A stretch of 64,000 nucleotides of DNA from Oscheius tipulae (taxonomy: Eukaryota > Nematoda > Chromadorea > Rhabditida > Rhabditidae): NCBI GenBank assembly GCA_037178975.1, contig JASJZH010000003.1:3968001-4032000 (forward strand). The letters run 5' to 3'. Below the pieces are notes generated by a model. It ran no database searches. It saw only the letters and a program-made list of their open reading frames with translations, and was not told the DNA's origin. The position numbers and the translations under genes were made by a program. This document shows, piece after piece, positions 1-10,249 of the stretch (position 1 is its first letter; every line of letters starts with the position of its first letter).

Positions 1-433
1 CACCCTGATAAAGCCACCTTCTAACTGTAATGAAAGACTCACAATTTCTGCAGTGGTTGAGAAAGCCAAAAGGCAGAGGAGAATAAGGAATTTGTACATG
101 AATTTGTCTGTGGGAAACTGATCGTTTGCCCATCCTTTTAAACCATTGATTGTTGGATCAGCAGGGAGAAGGACATTAGTAGTTTATTGTGTTCATTGGG
201 TCAACGATTCGTATCCTTTCCTAACAGAATGGATCAGAATGTCAATGATAGACAAATTGTTCAAGCAGATGGCTGATCAAAATAGATTCTTGAAACGTAC
301 CCTTATCGTTCTTCTTTCTGCAGAAAAACCTGGAACCAACGAAAATCTGCTGTCGCTTAATCACCGTCGATAATCCTCTTTAGAACGCCTGCTATCGCTT
401 GAAATACTGTCTTCCCACTCACGGTTATCAGCC

Positions 434-1300
434 ATGTTGCGTTCTCTCTTTTTGGCTGTATTGTTTCTGTCCTCGTTTTTGAAAGTAGAATCAGTCCTTT
501 GTGAAGACTATGTAGGTGGTCAGTTCATTTTCTCTTTTTGGCCAAATATCAGACCTCAGAGTGCCTAGGAGGATCCAAATGTTCGGATGGATACACTTGT
601 GTTTCGAGATTTTGTTTTCCGACGTGCTGTGATCAGATTTCGAAGTGAGTTCCGAGCAACGTTTTGACTATTTTTCAGCTGTGCTGGCTGGAAGAAGAAC
701 GGATTTTGCGACGACTCCAGCTCTTCAAATGATATCAGAGCTCTTTGCCAACAGACCTGTGGTTTATGTACTCCTCAGACTCAGTAACTGAAAGAGACAT
801 TCCGCAATATACAGATGTTTTGAGTGATGTAAGTGTCCGGACTCCAGAACCAATCACAGTTCCAGTGCCAACGGATGTCACTGTACCAGGTAGCAGACTT
901 CAGTCATTCTTTATTCTCTTTAGGATGTGCAACTTGTCTGCAAAACTTGGAGCAAGGACCATCTTCAGAGGGATTCGTCACTGGTAAACTGAACATAACT
1001 TACGGGAAAGATGCAAACAATTGCCTCGTTCCTACCTTTATCTGTGTAGGACCGAGATCAGATAAAGCAGTCTTTATCTCTCTTACGGTAACAGCTTCTA
1101 TTTATTGACATATCTCAAGAGTTTAGAGTGACGAAGAAAACTTTCTTGTGGGTGCCTGTGGTACGGCCATAGCTGTACCTGGACAACATCCAGTCCAATG
1201 CCAGGACGGGACATGGGTTGACACGAGACCGACTACTGTAAATCCGAATAATCCAAAGATTATTTGCGAGCAAGTCCCTCCTACCGGAGAAACTTGTTAG
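434..1300 (+). CDS. Secreted ShKT and C6 domain protein
   Basis: Probably secreted. The ATG at 434 opens a signal peptide (MLRSLFLAVLFLSSFLKVES). Two short introns (about 513-553 and 643-679) lead into a cysteine-rich exon with the ShKT pattern: C, then CAGW, GFCDD, and a final CQQTCGLC. In that frame a TAA stop follows at 785-787. Directly downstream, in another frame, lies a Thr/Pro linker (about 790-890), a 34-nt intron, and a domain with the spacing of the nematode C6 family: CATC, NNC, FIC, GAC, QC, then IC near the end, with the stop at 1298-1300. Removing a 23-nt intron at about 757-779 would join both modules in frame; otherwise the C6 part has no visible signal peptide. So this is either one alternatively spliced gene or two adjacent genes. 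ShKT and C6 proteins are expanded in nematodes; the role here is unknown. Confidence 0.6.
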
Positions 1301-1527
1301 CAACAATGAAACATTTCAATCAGCTTGAACCGTTGATCGAAGGGCGTAAACCTCCTAGACCGTGAAAGCCCGCTTTTTTTTGAAAAGGGAGAAATGGAAT
1401 TGCTGATTTGGGACAGATGGCATCGAGATAAAGTAAATGTCCTCTGCACTGAATCAGGCAATTTCAAAAAAGCGCTGGAGACGGGAGGTCGGTGTCCAGA
1501 AAACATCTACCACCAGCAGACACGGAT

Positions 1528-2002
1528 TTATTCGACTACAGAGTCATCGAGCTTACGTTTTCGGGAATTGCTTTGCATGTATATCAGTGGGAGCTTCTTC
1601 GATAGTCTCGATATGTTCGATATTAAATCGGTCTTTTTGTACAAGACTGCTCTGTCCATAGCAGCAGCCATGTACTGCTGACTGAAGATTCCCTGTCTGA
1701 TGGGTTCCAACAAGAATTCAATTCCCAGAAGTTCAGCCAAACAGTAGAGCTCGACCAACAGGCGCGGATCGATAACGCCCACCTCTTTCTGCTTTTGCTC
1801 AAAAGACTGAAAGGATAAAATGGAAAGGTAGTGTGGAACACTTACGGACAAGACATTGACAGGAAAGTGTGTTTAAAAGTAGAAGGACTGATTCTGTAGA
1901 GAACTGGACCAACTCGGCCTTATTCGTCAAAGAATCGGTCCACGGCCGGAAAACAGACTGCGGAAATATGGAGAGTGGCATACGAGCAACAGAAAAGATC
2001 AT
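1528..2002 (-). CDS. BTB-like protein, partial model
   Basis: Two minus-strand exons can be read. The upstream one (about 1860-1960) has VFRPWTDSLTNKAELVQF followed by an LLLLNTL stretch. The downstream one (about 1528-1835) has an IDPRLLVELYCLAELLGI helix followed by a basic tail. This resembles the end of a BTB/POZ fold (VF..L..N, then LLxLAxLL). The intron between them (about 1838-1868) has a weak donor if the frame is to be kept, and the N-terminal exons of the BTB fold are not resolved. An open minus-strand stretch at 2135-2440 could belong to this gene but shows no recognisable domain. BTB proteins commonly act as cullin-3 adaptors or dimerisation modules; function here is not determined. 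It may be a decayed copy. Confidence 0.35.
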
Positions 2003-2554
2003 AAGACAGTTTTCAGTCTTCCCTTTTTCGGAGCATACAATTCCTTCCCGTCACCAGTGACTAGGGTCAAATCGAATCAGTCTAGTTGTTTTGTGAAGTC
2101 GCAATTCCTATTCAGCTACGAACTTGATCCAGTCTCAGAAAGAAAACAGACCTGAAGAAGAGAGGGTGAATAAAGGTTGCGTGCTTGCATTGATCAGATT
2201 CTCGTTTTTTGTCCTACGGGGCTGCATGCGTCGCGAGTACAAGACGGTGGGAGAGCGATTCGAGAAGGACCATACGAATTGTTGTGGGAGAGAATTGTAG
2301 TCCCCGACCTTTCCCGCCAAACGAGCGTTCGGAATAGACGAGTCGTAAAACGCAGAAGGTGTCAGCAAGAGCAGTTTGTCTGTGATCATTTGGATGATTT
2401 ACGACAAGATGTTGACTGTCTGCAACCAACGGTAATCAAATGAGTTCTTTCTCTCTTTTCAGCCAAACAACTCAAGTGAGTAATAAATGGCCAAATCACA
2501 AAATTTATTTGCTGAACTCGTTCTTCAATCTTTTCAAAGAATGGTTCGCCTGAC

Positions 2555-3140
2555 TCAGTGTGAAGATTTGACCGTCACCACCTCTTTTCCCATTTGATTT
2601 TCTTCGAGCCAGACGAATCCGCCGGGTACAGACAGGAACGTGGCTATGATATCGGCCACTAGCTTGTCGATTAACGATTTCTGAATATAAAGTATGTGAA
2701 GGAGGGCGCTCTTTCTCTTACCATGTTCGATATAAACTTTCTGGATAGACCATGTTTCTGAATAGCTGTTTATACGGCTGGATGTAGATGATAGGTTCCA
2801 TCAGATCAGAACAATCGAATCCTGTCATACTCTAGGTCACCTTCGTTTTGAACACCTTTGAAGTCCTCTGCATTACCTGAACTACCTTTTTAGACAAAGA
2901 ACTAACCTTTTTTTCGACGTAGAAAGTGAATTTTCCGTCCAGATACGCGGCGGATACCCTAATTGGAAGTTTTAGACTAAAACCGAAGCCTGATGTACTA
3001 ACGGAGCAACTGAACTCAGATGTTGTCTTGGTAACTACCGAAAACTTACTGATTTACTGAAATCGATGTGTTGTCCATCTCAGCAGTGGAATCGAACGTT
3101 ATCTCTAATGACAATGTTCCAGATGTGGACGTATTAACAA
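2555..3140 (-). CDS. Unrecognised protein, N-terminus unresolved
   Basis: Three or four minus-strand exons join in frame: one reading GTLSLEITFDSTAEMDN (about 3070-3130); one around VSAAYLDGKFTFYVEKK (about 2920-3020); one with MTGFDCSDLMEPIIYIQPY (about 2740-2835); and the last, KSLIDKLVADIIATFLSVP, which ends at a TGA at 2555-2557. Introns fit the 40-75 nt GT-AG style of the window. No start codon with a convincing upstream exon was found; sequence at 3160-3340 is open but low complexity. The strand-rich beginning followed by a C-terminal helix (KLVADII) loosely recalls SMP-type lipid-transfer domains, but that is only a guess. Confidence 0.35.
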
Positions 3141-3548
3141 GCTTTTTCCAAAGAAATTAAAAGAGAACAGAATTTTAGCTATTGTCAAGGGAATCAATAG
3201 CGGCAACGGAAAACGAAGAGGCGGGAAAGGGATGAGAGTGAGAGACAGTCGGAGAAAAGTATAGAGAAATTGGAAATGCTGGTAAGTGAAGAACTTATTC
3301 TTTGAAAATAACGTGTTTGAACTGGTGCGCATTACCAAAATTTGAACTTCGAAAATTATTTTCTTCTCGGCCGTTTTGTATGCTTCTCGCTACTTTTTTT
3401 TTACTTTTTTTTCATAGAGCAAGAACAGAATGATTGTGTCAGAAATAGCAGTACTGCCCATCCACTGCCGAAATTACAGGCGTATTGATGCTTTCGAAAT
3501 AATGAGATTCGTGCTACTTGATTTTTCTGTCTTAGGTCCATTTTCAGG

Positions 3549-3945
3549 ATGGTTTTCAATGTATGTTGCACAAAGTGCTCACGCGATAATAAAAGAAGCT
3601 ACGACCTCTTCAACTTTGTGGAACATTATGCTGAGGTCCATCTCGGTAAGGATCCACTTTTAGAGTAGGCTTCATTTTTTAGGTGGATTCCATACGTTCA
3701 CGTGTCCAAGGTGTCGCCAGCATTTTGCTTCAAACTTCAGCGCCAATTATCACATGGCAAGCTGCTGGGACCAGAACGTTTCGGTTAGAGTTTTCGACTT
3801 CAGAGACGCACTATTTTAGCCGTCGGTTTATTCGAGACCGTTCAGAGTCGGGGATCTGGAAGATGTAGATGAAATCAAGGCAGCCATGGATGACGCTATC
3901 AGTGTTGCAGTTGAACGTCTTGTGGAGGAAAAATGTAACTTTTGA
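3549..3945 (+). CDS. Small zinc-finger protein
   Basis: Three exons give a protein of about 110 residues. The ATG at 3549 sits one base after a TTTTCAG acceptor-like site, as expected for a trans-spliced mRNA. Residues 6-30 contain CTKC followed by EHYAEVH, a C2H2 arrangement. Residues about 40-60 contain CPRCRQHF then YHMASC, a second C2HC-type finger. Introns at about 3649-3682 and 3786-3821 are both near 35 nt and phase-compatible. The C-terminal 40 residues are acidic and helical (DLEDVDEIKAAMDDA). The stop is TGA at 3943-3945, and its final A is the first base of the next gene's ATG. The fingers suggest nucleic acid or protein binding; no specific family is recognised. Confidence 0.6.
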
Positions 3946-5271
3946 TGGAAAATTCAACTCGGCCGCCTCTTTTAGTGGAGATGCGTAGCAAGTCGGAAGA
4001 CATGATAATTGATGAGAAGAGAGGAAACAACAACTACGATCCGCCGTGCCCCCTTTTCAGGCGTCAAGAGGAAAGGAGAAGACGTGATCGAAGAACTCCT
4101 GAAAGACGTTCGAGAAGCCGTGAAAGAGGAGACGATCGGCGTTCGTATAGCCGAGATCGCAGTCGTGATCAAAGATGCTCATTTGGAAGAGATGACAGAA
4201 GACGCGATGAACCTCCTAGGTTTGTAAGCAAACAGCTTTGCTAGAGACGAACTTTTAGACCAATGTCATTCGCTCCAACTTTGTCGATGTCTCCATACAG
4301 TTACAATCCGATGCCAAGATATCAGCCTCCAATCTACCAGCAGAACCTCCTCCTCCCGTACGCTTATCCAAGATCTCATTACCCGAGGTACTGAGTTTGT
4401 TGTTATAATTACGTAGGTTTGCACGTTTCAGTTATTCGCAAAATAATATTCCACAATCTCTTGGAAATGGAATCCCCAGGCCCGTTTTGGTAGAGAACAA
4501 ATCTAAGCGTAAGTCTATTGCAGATTCGTTCAAATTGTCGGTTTCTAGTTGACGGACCGATGTCGGTAGTCAATATGAAACTGTTCGACGAAAAGACTGA
4601 CGAAACAGATTCAGTTCTAGAAGTTGACGGCGCCAAGGGCTTCATTCAGATGCACTTCGATTCCAAGGTACGATTACAATGAGAGCATAATAGCAAAAGT
4701 CTTAGTTTCTGAGCAAAGCATCTCCCTATTTCAAGAAACTCTTCAATTCGCCCGAGTTTCTCAACTCTTCTGACAACAGGATGACTATCGCTCGCCCTTA
4801 TGTCTCGTTCATCGATGTTATGAACGTTCTCCATTACAAATCTCTTCCCTGGAAAATGCGTTGCAGGCAATACTTCATGATGGGAAATCGTAAGTCGTAC
4901 TCTTTTGTATTTGAACCCATTCGCTTCAGTCCATCGAATATATAGAGCTTTGAAAGAGGCGCTCGAGCTCGAGTTACCCTCAGTTACTGCCTTCCTGGGC
5001 GAGAGCATGTTCCGCCAAAGATGCTTCGCCGGCGAAGACGTCTGCGACTGTACCACATGCATTGAACGAGTTGTTTTGGCTCTACACTTCGGCATCAAGA
5101 TCCCAGAGGTCGGTTATTCCTTGCCCAAAAGTCATACTACCATTTCAGGATCTGAAATTCCCCGAGGAATGCTGCCAGAAGTGGCTTTCCGACTGTGCTA
5201 TTTACAGTTGTGCTCCAGAGCTCGACATGGTAGCCGAAACTACCCGCTTCATCTCTGGTATGCACAAGTAA
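3945..5271 (+). CDS. RS-rich and BTB domain protein
   Basis: The N-terminal part (about residues 40-100) is rich in RS/RD/RE dipeptides (RRRRDRR, RSRSRERGDDRRSYSRDRSRD), as in splicing-factor RS domains. A Pro/Tyr/Asn linker follows (about 4260-4500). From about 4545 the exons encode a BTB/POZ-like fold: MSVVNMKLFDEKTDETD, an FIQMHF strand, then ASPYFKKLFNSPEF, the typical helix and SPYF motif. The C-terminal part is cysteine-rich (CFAGEDVCDCTTC, ECCQKWLSDC). At least six short introns; the stop is TAA at 5269-5271. The ATG at 3945 overlaps the previous stop as TGATG; an acceptor-like CCCTTTTCAG at about 4047-4060 offers an alternative internal start. RS plus BTB suggests a nuclear-speckle or adaptor protein, by inference only. 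Confidence 0.6.
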
Positions 5272-5286
5272 TAGAATTTGTTTATT

Positions 5287-5639
5287 TCACACCTTTGTTG
5301 TTGCGTGTTCTATAAATGCCTGAACTTTACATTGACTTTCTAACTTGAGTTTACCAAAGCAACACTTGTAGTCGACTTTTGAAAGTTTGAAACAGAATAA
5401 TGTGTGAGCAAAGTTTTGGTACGGGGTAACAAAGTACAAGGTGAAAAGAGGACTCAGGACAGTCAAGAAGTCGGAGAGGTAAAGTTGAGCAGAAGGAGAG
5501 AATATGTTCTGGTCTTCCTCAGAGTCTTTTTTCGTATAACGTAGATGAGAATCAAATTGATACCAACGACGGTCTTCCTGGGAACACAGAAGAGCCATCC
5601 GGTCATGAAGACGACGTACGAGATCTCCCAGATATCCAT
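5287..5639 (-). pseudogene. Decayed serpentine chemoreceptor, copy B
   Basis: The minus strand encodes a first transmembrane segment (ISYVVFMTGW), a second beginning GINLILIYVI, then the cytoplasmic loop and TM2 signature of nematode serpentine receptors (KTRTYSLLLLNFT). The frame then breaks: the continuation SDFLTVLSPLFTLYFVTPYQ is in a different frame, and the first frame hits stops. The rest of the receptor is missing and the reading ends at 5287. This is related in sequence to copy A directly upstream. The combination (TM, loop with R/K-T-YS, LLLN) is typical of the str/srd/srh-type superfamily. Because frame is lost without good splice sites I call it a pseudogene; an assembly error is the alternative. 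Confidence 0.5.
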
Positions 5640-6290
5640 ACCAGGAATACAGGAATACCTCCTGCTTTAGCAGCTAATGAGAGATATGGGTCTCGTGGCA
5701 CAGTGCGTGTCGCAGAAATGGACACGAGAGCGAGAAAGAAGAGAATATAGAGTCGGTAGAAAATAGAAATGATGATGGACCAGTTCAGATGACTGAACAT
5801 CGTGATCATCGCGCCGAATATGAATCCACTTTTTCTGAGGAGAGGATTGTACCTAATATAGCAGAGTTTGACTGAAACAGCTCGCTACTCACCTTGGCTG
5901 GAGCAAAATCAGAACGAAGCAGGTTAGGAAATAGAAACGTGTAGAGTTAAATAAGAAGAGAGAGTATGTTTTGTTCTTCGGAGTTCGTTTCAGGATTGCG
6001 AAGAGGAGAATGAGGTTGATGGGCAGACCGAAGGTATGCCAGCGTTATAAAGACGAAGTATGACGTCTCCCAAACTTCCATTTCTTCTGATTCCATCCGA
6101 ACGGAACTCTTAGAGCAACTTCTGAATGTCATCCGGTAAATATAGCTGTGATCGACGTCCTGCTGAACGAGAGAGATCACCAGCGAAACTGCCCAGGAAA
6201 AGTTCAAAGAAGAATGAAAGGATGGATATAGCAGAAGAAAGAGTTTGGTTGAAGAATGATCGTGCTGCAGACTAACCACCTGCTTCTACT
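5640..6290 (-). pseudogene. Decayed serpentine chemoreceptor, copy A
   Basis: Reading from about 6081 down: MEVWETSYFVFITLA, then in another frame FGLPINLILLFAILKRTPK and KTYSLL, then a shift into FYFLTCFVLILLQPR. After an intron (about 5850-5893) comes a further hydrophobic stretch (WSIIISIFYRLYILFF). Order and motifs match TM1, the loop, TM2 and TM3 of a nematode chemoreceptor, and align with copy B (EVWETSYFVF versus DIWEISYVVF). At least two frame changes lack splice signals. A further hydrophobic remnant (FSWAVSLVISLVQQD) lies upstream at about 6130-6210. The pair looks like a degenerating tandem duplication. Confidence 0.5.
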
Positions 6291-6373
6291 TCATAATCGA
6301 GTTCCTTGTAATCGTCACGAAAAGACAGAAGAGACTATAGTTTAGACATATTTCATTGAAACCGGCCTTTTCC

Positions 6374-8653
6374 TTAAGCTGCCGTCTTCTCGAGCGACTT
6401 CTTGACTCGATGGACCTGGGTCTTGTACATTGTGAAAACGAAGATGACGAAAAGAAGAATGATGAACAGGATTATAGAGCCCCAGATGATGAGATTCGTC
6501 GTGCTCTGGACTATCTTCTCTCCCTCATGCACGTCGTTGAACCGTCCGGCGAGTATTTGACCCGTATGCAATGTGGCAAGAATCTTAAGTTTGAGATCCT
6601 TCTTCGGCAGATTCGTCAACAAGAGATGGAGTCCGTTTGGATGTACGGCTTGGCCCTGTTTGTCGCAGTTCTTCGTGAAGTCGTAGGAAGGGACTCTTCG
6701 ACTATGTATCTTCCAGCTGACAGCCTTCCCGACGTGGTAGACCGTGTCATCGACTATCAGACGATAGCTGTGATTGGCTTCGACTTGAAAGTCATTCTGG
6801 ATAGAGTCGAGTACCAGAGGCTTGAAGGTGTAGCCGTCACATGGATTCGCTTCTTCTTCTTCCGTCTGAATTTAAGCAGTCAATTCGAGTCTCATTAGAA
6901 TTGGATACCTCGCCTTCCTTCTCCTTCGTCTTCTCCTCGTAGTTCTCCATTCCACGACACATCGCCAGCAGAGCACAATCCATCTTTTGAGGGTCATTTT
7001 GGCACGATTCCGTCTGGATAAACAGTCCGGCTCCCTTGTACCCTTTCATGTTCGCCGTGCCGTTCTGCATTGTCAGGAATTTTGAAGTGAATCGTTTCTG
7101 AAACTTGTATGAAGAAGGTTCATTAGAAGAACCAACATGTATCTCTGCCCTCAGAAGAGTAGGAACGATCGAACTGAAGAGTGGAATGCCGCTCTCCGAG
7201 TAGGGCCAATGATCAAAAATGGCTTCCAAATGGATGTGGTGTTCCTTGAAATTGCCTTTGAGAAACTTATCTCCAAGGTAGATCGGCTTGTCTGGATTCA
7301 ACTTCATCATGGACAGATGTCCTTTCCTTGTTCTAACGGAGTAGATCGTATGACACTTATGTTCTACAGTGGCCCTCTCTCCACACGTCTGCTCATTACA
7401 ACAGCAGGCCGAACAGCAGCTCCACGATTCCCAGGTCATTTTCAGTTGGATGTTTCCCGTCGGAAAGGTTAGACTCGTCAGGTTCCAGCCGTCATCCCAT
7501 TTCTCGTAGAGCTCAAAAGTGCCGGGGATTGAAAAGAGTTCATCGGTTGTTGTGACCAAGGAATCGACGTTGACTACCACATTCGTAGCTTTTTCAAAGC
7601 CGTCTTTTGACTAAAGGGTTGTTATCACTTTGAATAGAGAATAAGAAAATACCTCGACACATTTGAAAGTGGCTCCATGTTTGACAGCTTGAACCTCTTG
7701 GACTTGTTTGACAGCATTTTGTACTTCTATTCCATCGAGTCCTTTCAACAAACTTCGTGGAAATGATCTGTAGAACTCGTTCGAAGCGTCGATTTGGAGT
7801 CGTCCACTGCCAGTCGAATAGCTGTTATCGTCCTCTCGAATCTGCCTTCCCACGTCTCTTCTGATTGATTGGATGAGAGAAGGACTTGAACTGACGTCGT
7901 TTGCAATCAGAGAATGGACAGCATGGAGCAGAAGAGACTGGACAGGAAGGTGGTAGGTCGAATTGAGGGGGTCGGTCCGATTCGGATACTTTTCCAGTCG
8001 TTTGTCAAATTGATGTGTGTAGAAGTCTCTGTAAACATGTTGGCTCAGTTCAACCCAATAATCAAGCCTTTTAGGAAGAAGATGGAAGCTATTGCGTCTA
8101 TGGGTCTTCTTGGAGCATGACAAGCACGGAACATCGTAAGGCAGGCCAGGTTCGGGAAACAGTTGTACAGTGATGAATTCGCTCTTCCTCATTTGGCTAC
8201 AGGCTTGCTTCCCGGCATATTCGCTCGTTCTGAAAACCGGATCCTGTAGAGCAGTCTCTCGAAACATCTTCCCGTTCCGATCAGTGTGTTCCCAACTCTG
8301 AGTCAGCATTTTCTCCCACTGTGGATTCTTCTCCGTCTCCAATTTCTTCTTCTTTCGATTGAATACTTCTCGCTCATTCGGGAGCATCTCTTTCCAGCTG
8401 GGTTCATCTTTTGGCCAGATCATCACCGTCGAATCGTCTCTTGGTCGAAAATAGTAGGCGACGAAAGTGGCTGCCCGTGGAATAAACAGTGTCTTGTCAT
8501 TTTGGTCTGAAACTTCGAGTCATGAAAGAAAGATGAGAATGTCTTACTCGGAATGGGGAGATTCTGATCCGAAACTTGATTGCTGCCAAAAACTGACGGA
8601 ATGATCAAGAAGATGACGGTGAGACGCAGAAGACAAACATCCACGGAGACCAT
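6374..8653 (-). CDS. Cysteine-rich type I membrane protein, unrecognised
   Basis: Five or so exons give about 700 residues. It starts with a signal peptide (MVSVDVCLLRLTVIFLIIPSVFG) from the ATG at 8653. The ectodomain has several Cys clusters: PCLSCSKKTHRR near residue 175, and a striking WESWSCCSACCCNEQTC near residue 390. A single transmembrane helix (LIIWGSIILFIILLFVIFVF) lies near the C-terminus, followed by a short basic tail ending at a stop at 6374-6376. Introns at about 8506-8551, 7607-7649 and 6856-6900 join in phase. N-glycosylation motifs (NRT, NST, NGT) support a surface or luminal ectodomain. I do not recognise the family. The general plan (large Cys-rich ectodomain, one C-terminal TM, tiny tail) is shared by adhesion proteins and by nematode cell-surface proteins such as the EFF/AFF group, but no specific motif ties it to either. 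Confidence 0.65.
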
Positions 8654-8914
8654 CTTTGAATGAGTGGAAAAAATTTATTGGAATTTAATTGAGAGCAATT
8701 AACAAGCTAGTAGTTGTGAGAACAACTAGCAGAGAACAGCCAATAGTCGTACTCAGAAAATCTACTCTTCCAGTCGTCTTCCGTCTCATGCAGAGTAATG
8801 GAAAATGTTGAATACAGACGAGAAGCTACTTCGACAACCCTTCCCCCCTCTAACTTCATACGCAAAACTTCGATCTTGAACCGTCTCCACATCTGAAAAA
8901 TAGTATGTTTTGTC

Positions 8915-9895
8915 TTAGATCAGTTCAACCATGTCTCTGTAGACGTCTCTCAGCAGGGAATCTATACTCTCAGGAGTCCAGGCCTCCGCAAAGCCGAGTT
9001 CCGATTGGAGTCTGGACATCAAAGAGCGATGGGAGTCAGCTCCTTGAGAAGAAGTGTTTAGACAGACGTTTGAGACCTGAATGGATCCAGACACCATTTT
9101 CTGGAAGTTTTAATATCAAAAGGTTGAAAGTCAAGATACTTCGATCACTTGGTAGACCTGATCGTAGGTTATACACTCTTGTGTGCAGTTGAAACTCGAG
9201 TGAGAGGGAAAAAGGCAATCCAGAATATTGAGCTGAACATCTGGTAAGGACAGAGTTACTCCTTTGAGCTCCTGAAGAAATATAAAAATCCAGTTGTTCC
9301 CTTACATTTAGCCTTGGATGTTTAGGTATCATTTCAGCCTCTGTTCCAATACAGTTACCAACACAGATTCTATCAAATCTGATCGAACTATCCAGAAGTT
9401 TCACAACTAAACCAGCCGGTATTTTGTTGGCACACAAGTCAGTAGTCTTGATCTTTCTGTTCACGATGAATCTGGCTGTTTGTTCTACATCTTCCTCGGA
9501 TATTTTGGTCTAAACTATTGATAAACATGTTATGTGGGCAACTAACCAATATGAGTACATCGACAACAAAATGTAATAGTTCTTTCTGATCAGGACACTT
9601 GAAGTAGCGTCGCGGATCTAGCTTTGGGTGGAGCCAAATGTCCTTAAAAAACGATACTATTGGAGAAATAACAAACTTTTCCGTCAAAATGAAGTACCGA
9701 GAAGTGATTTGTTTTGACAGAATATATAGCTCGGTTTTTAGAAACGTAGGTGAAGAATTCTTTTTTACTTCTACGCATCCTGGCGAATAGTTGAGTATCC
9801 ATCTGTACTTCATTTTAAATCGTTCAATTCTCTCAAACCTTGTTAAGAATGCCATCGAGCAAGACGTCGGGAACGTAAGAGAGCGACGGAAACAT
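8915..9895 (-). CDS. F-box-like protein with nematode FBA-type tail
   Basis: The ATG at 9895 opens MFPSLSYVPDVLLDGILNK, which fits the start of an F-box (LP..LL..I). A 31-nt intron follows, then a long exon (about 9550-9805) with ELLHFVVDVLIL, an exon with IPAGLVVKLLDSSIRFDRI, one with GVTLSLPDVQLNILDCLFP, and a last one with ESIDSLLRDVYRDMVELI, stopping at about 8915. The alternating short helices and strands after the F-box resemble the F-box-associated (FBA/FTH) regions of the large nematode F-box families, whose members recruit substrates to SCF ubiquitin ligases. A further open exon at 8707-8892 (ending LFSASCSHNY) could be the true C-terminus if a weak donor near 8930 is used. The F-box is weak, so the family call is tentative. 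Confidence 0.45.
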
Positions 9896-10249
9896 GGAGC
9901 AAAAGAGCAAGAGGAATCGATCGAACGTGTGGCAGGACACACAGCTGTTGGTTTAAGAGAGCGGCTGAGAAAATGGCTGGAACTGCTTGTACGGCTGTAA
10001 TATTGAGAGAAAAAGGTCTGTGAAACCATTCAATTTCGTCCGCTTTGTTCTCTTACTCTCCAGTAGAATACCCATGTACTTCCATATTAAGTACCTTTCT
10101 ACCTTTGCAAGTAGCACAATAGAAGAGTTTATTCTAAAAATAACCGGATCGGATGACTGTTAGCACCAGGAATTTGAGGAAGAGACTAGACAAAATAATC
10201 GGATCTCCGGGAGTAAAGCTGTGATTTTTCTCGATGAGATCAGACTCGT

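Noticed and set aside
2177-2443. Plus-strand 88-codon frame (HLDDLRQDVDCLQPT)
   Set aside because: Antisense to another open frame, no domain, no splice context; cannot be told from chance.
4009-4227. Glu/Val-rich frame (VKRKGEDVIEELLKDVRE)
   Set aside because: It is the shifted frame of the RS repeat; the RS frame continues into the next exons while this one stops. A splice from the zinc-finger gene into it is possible but less likely.
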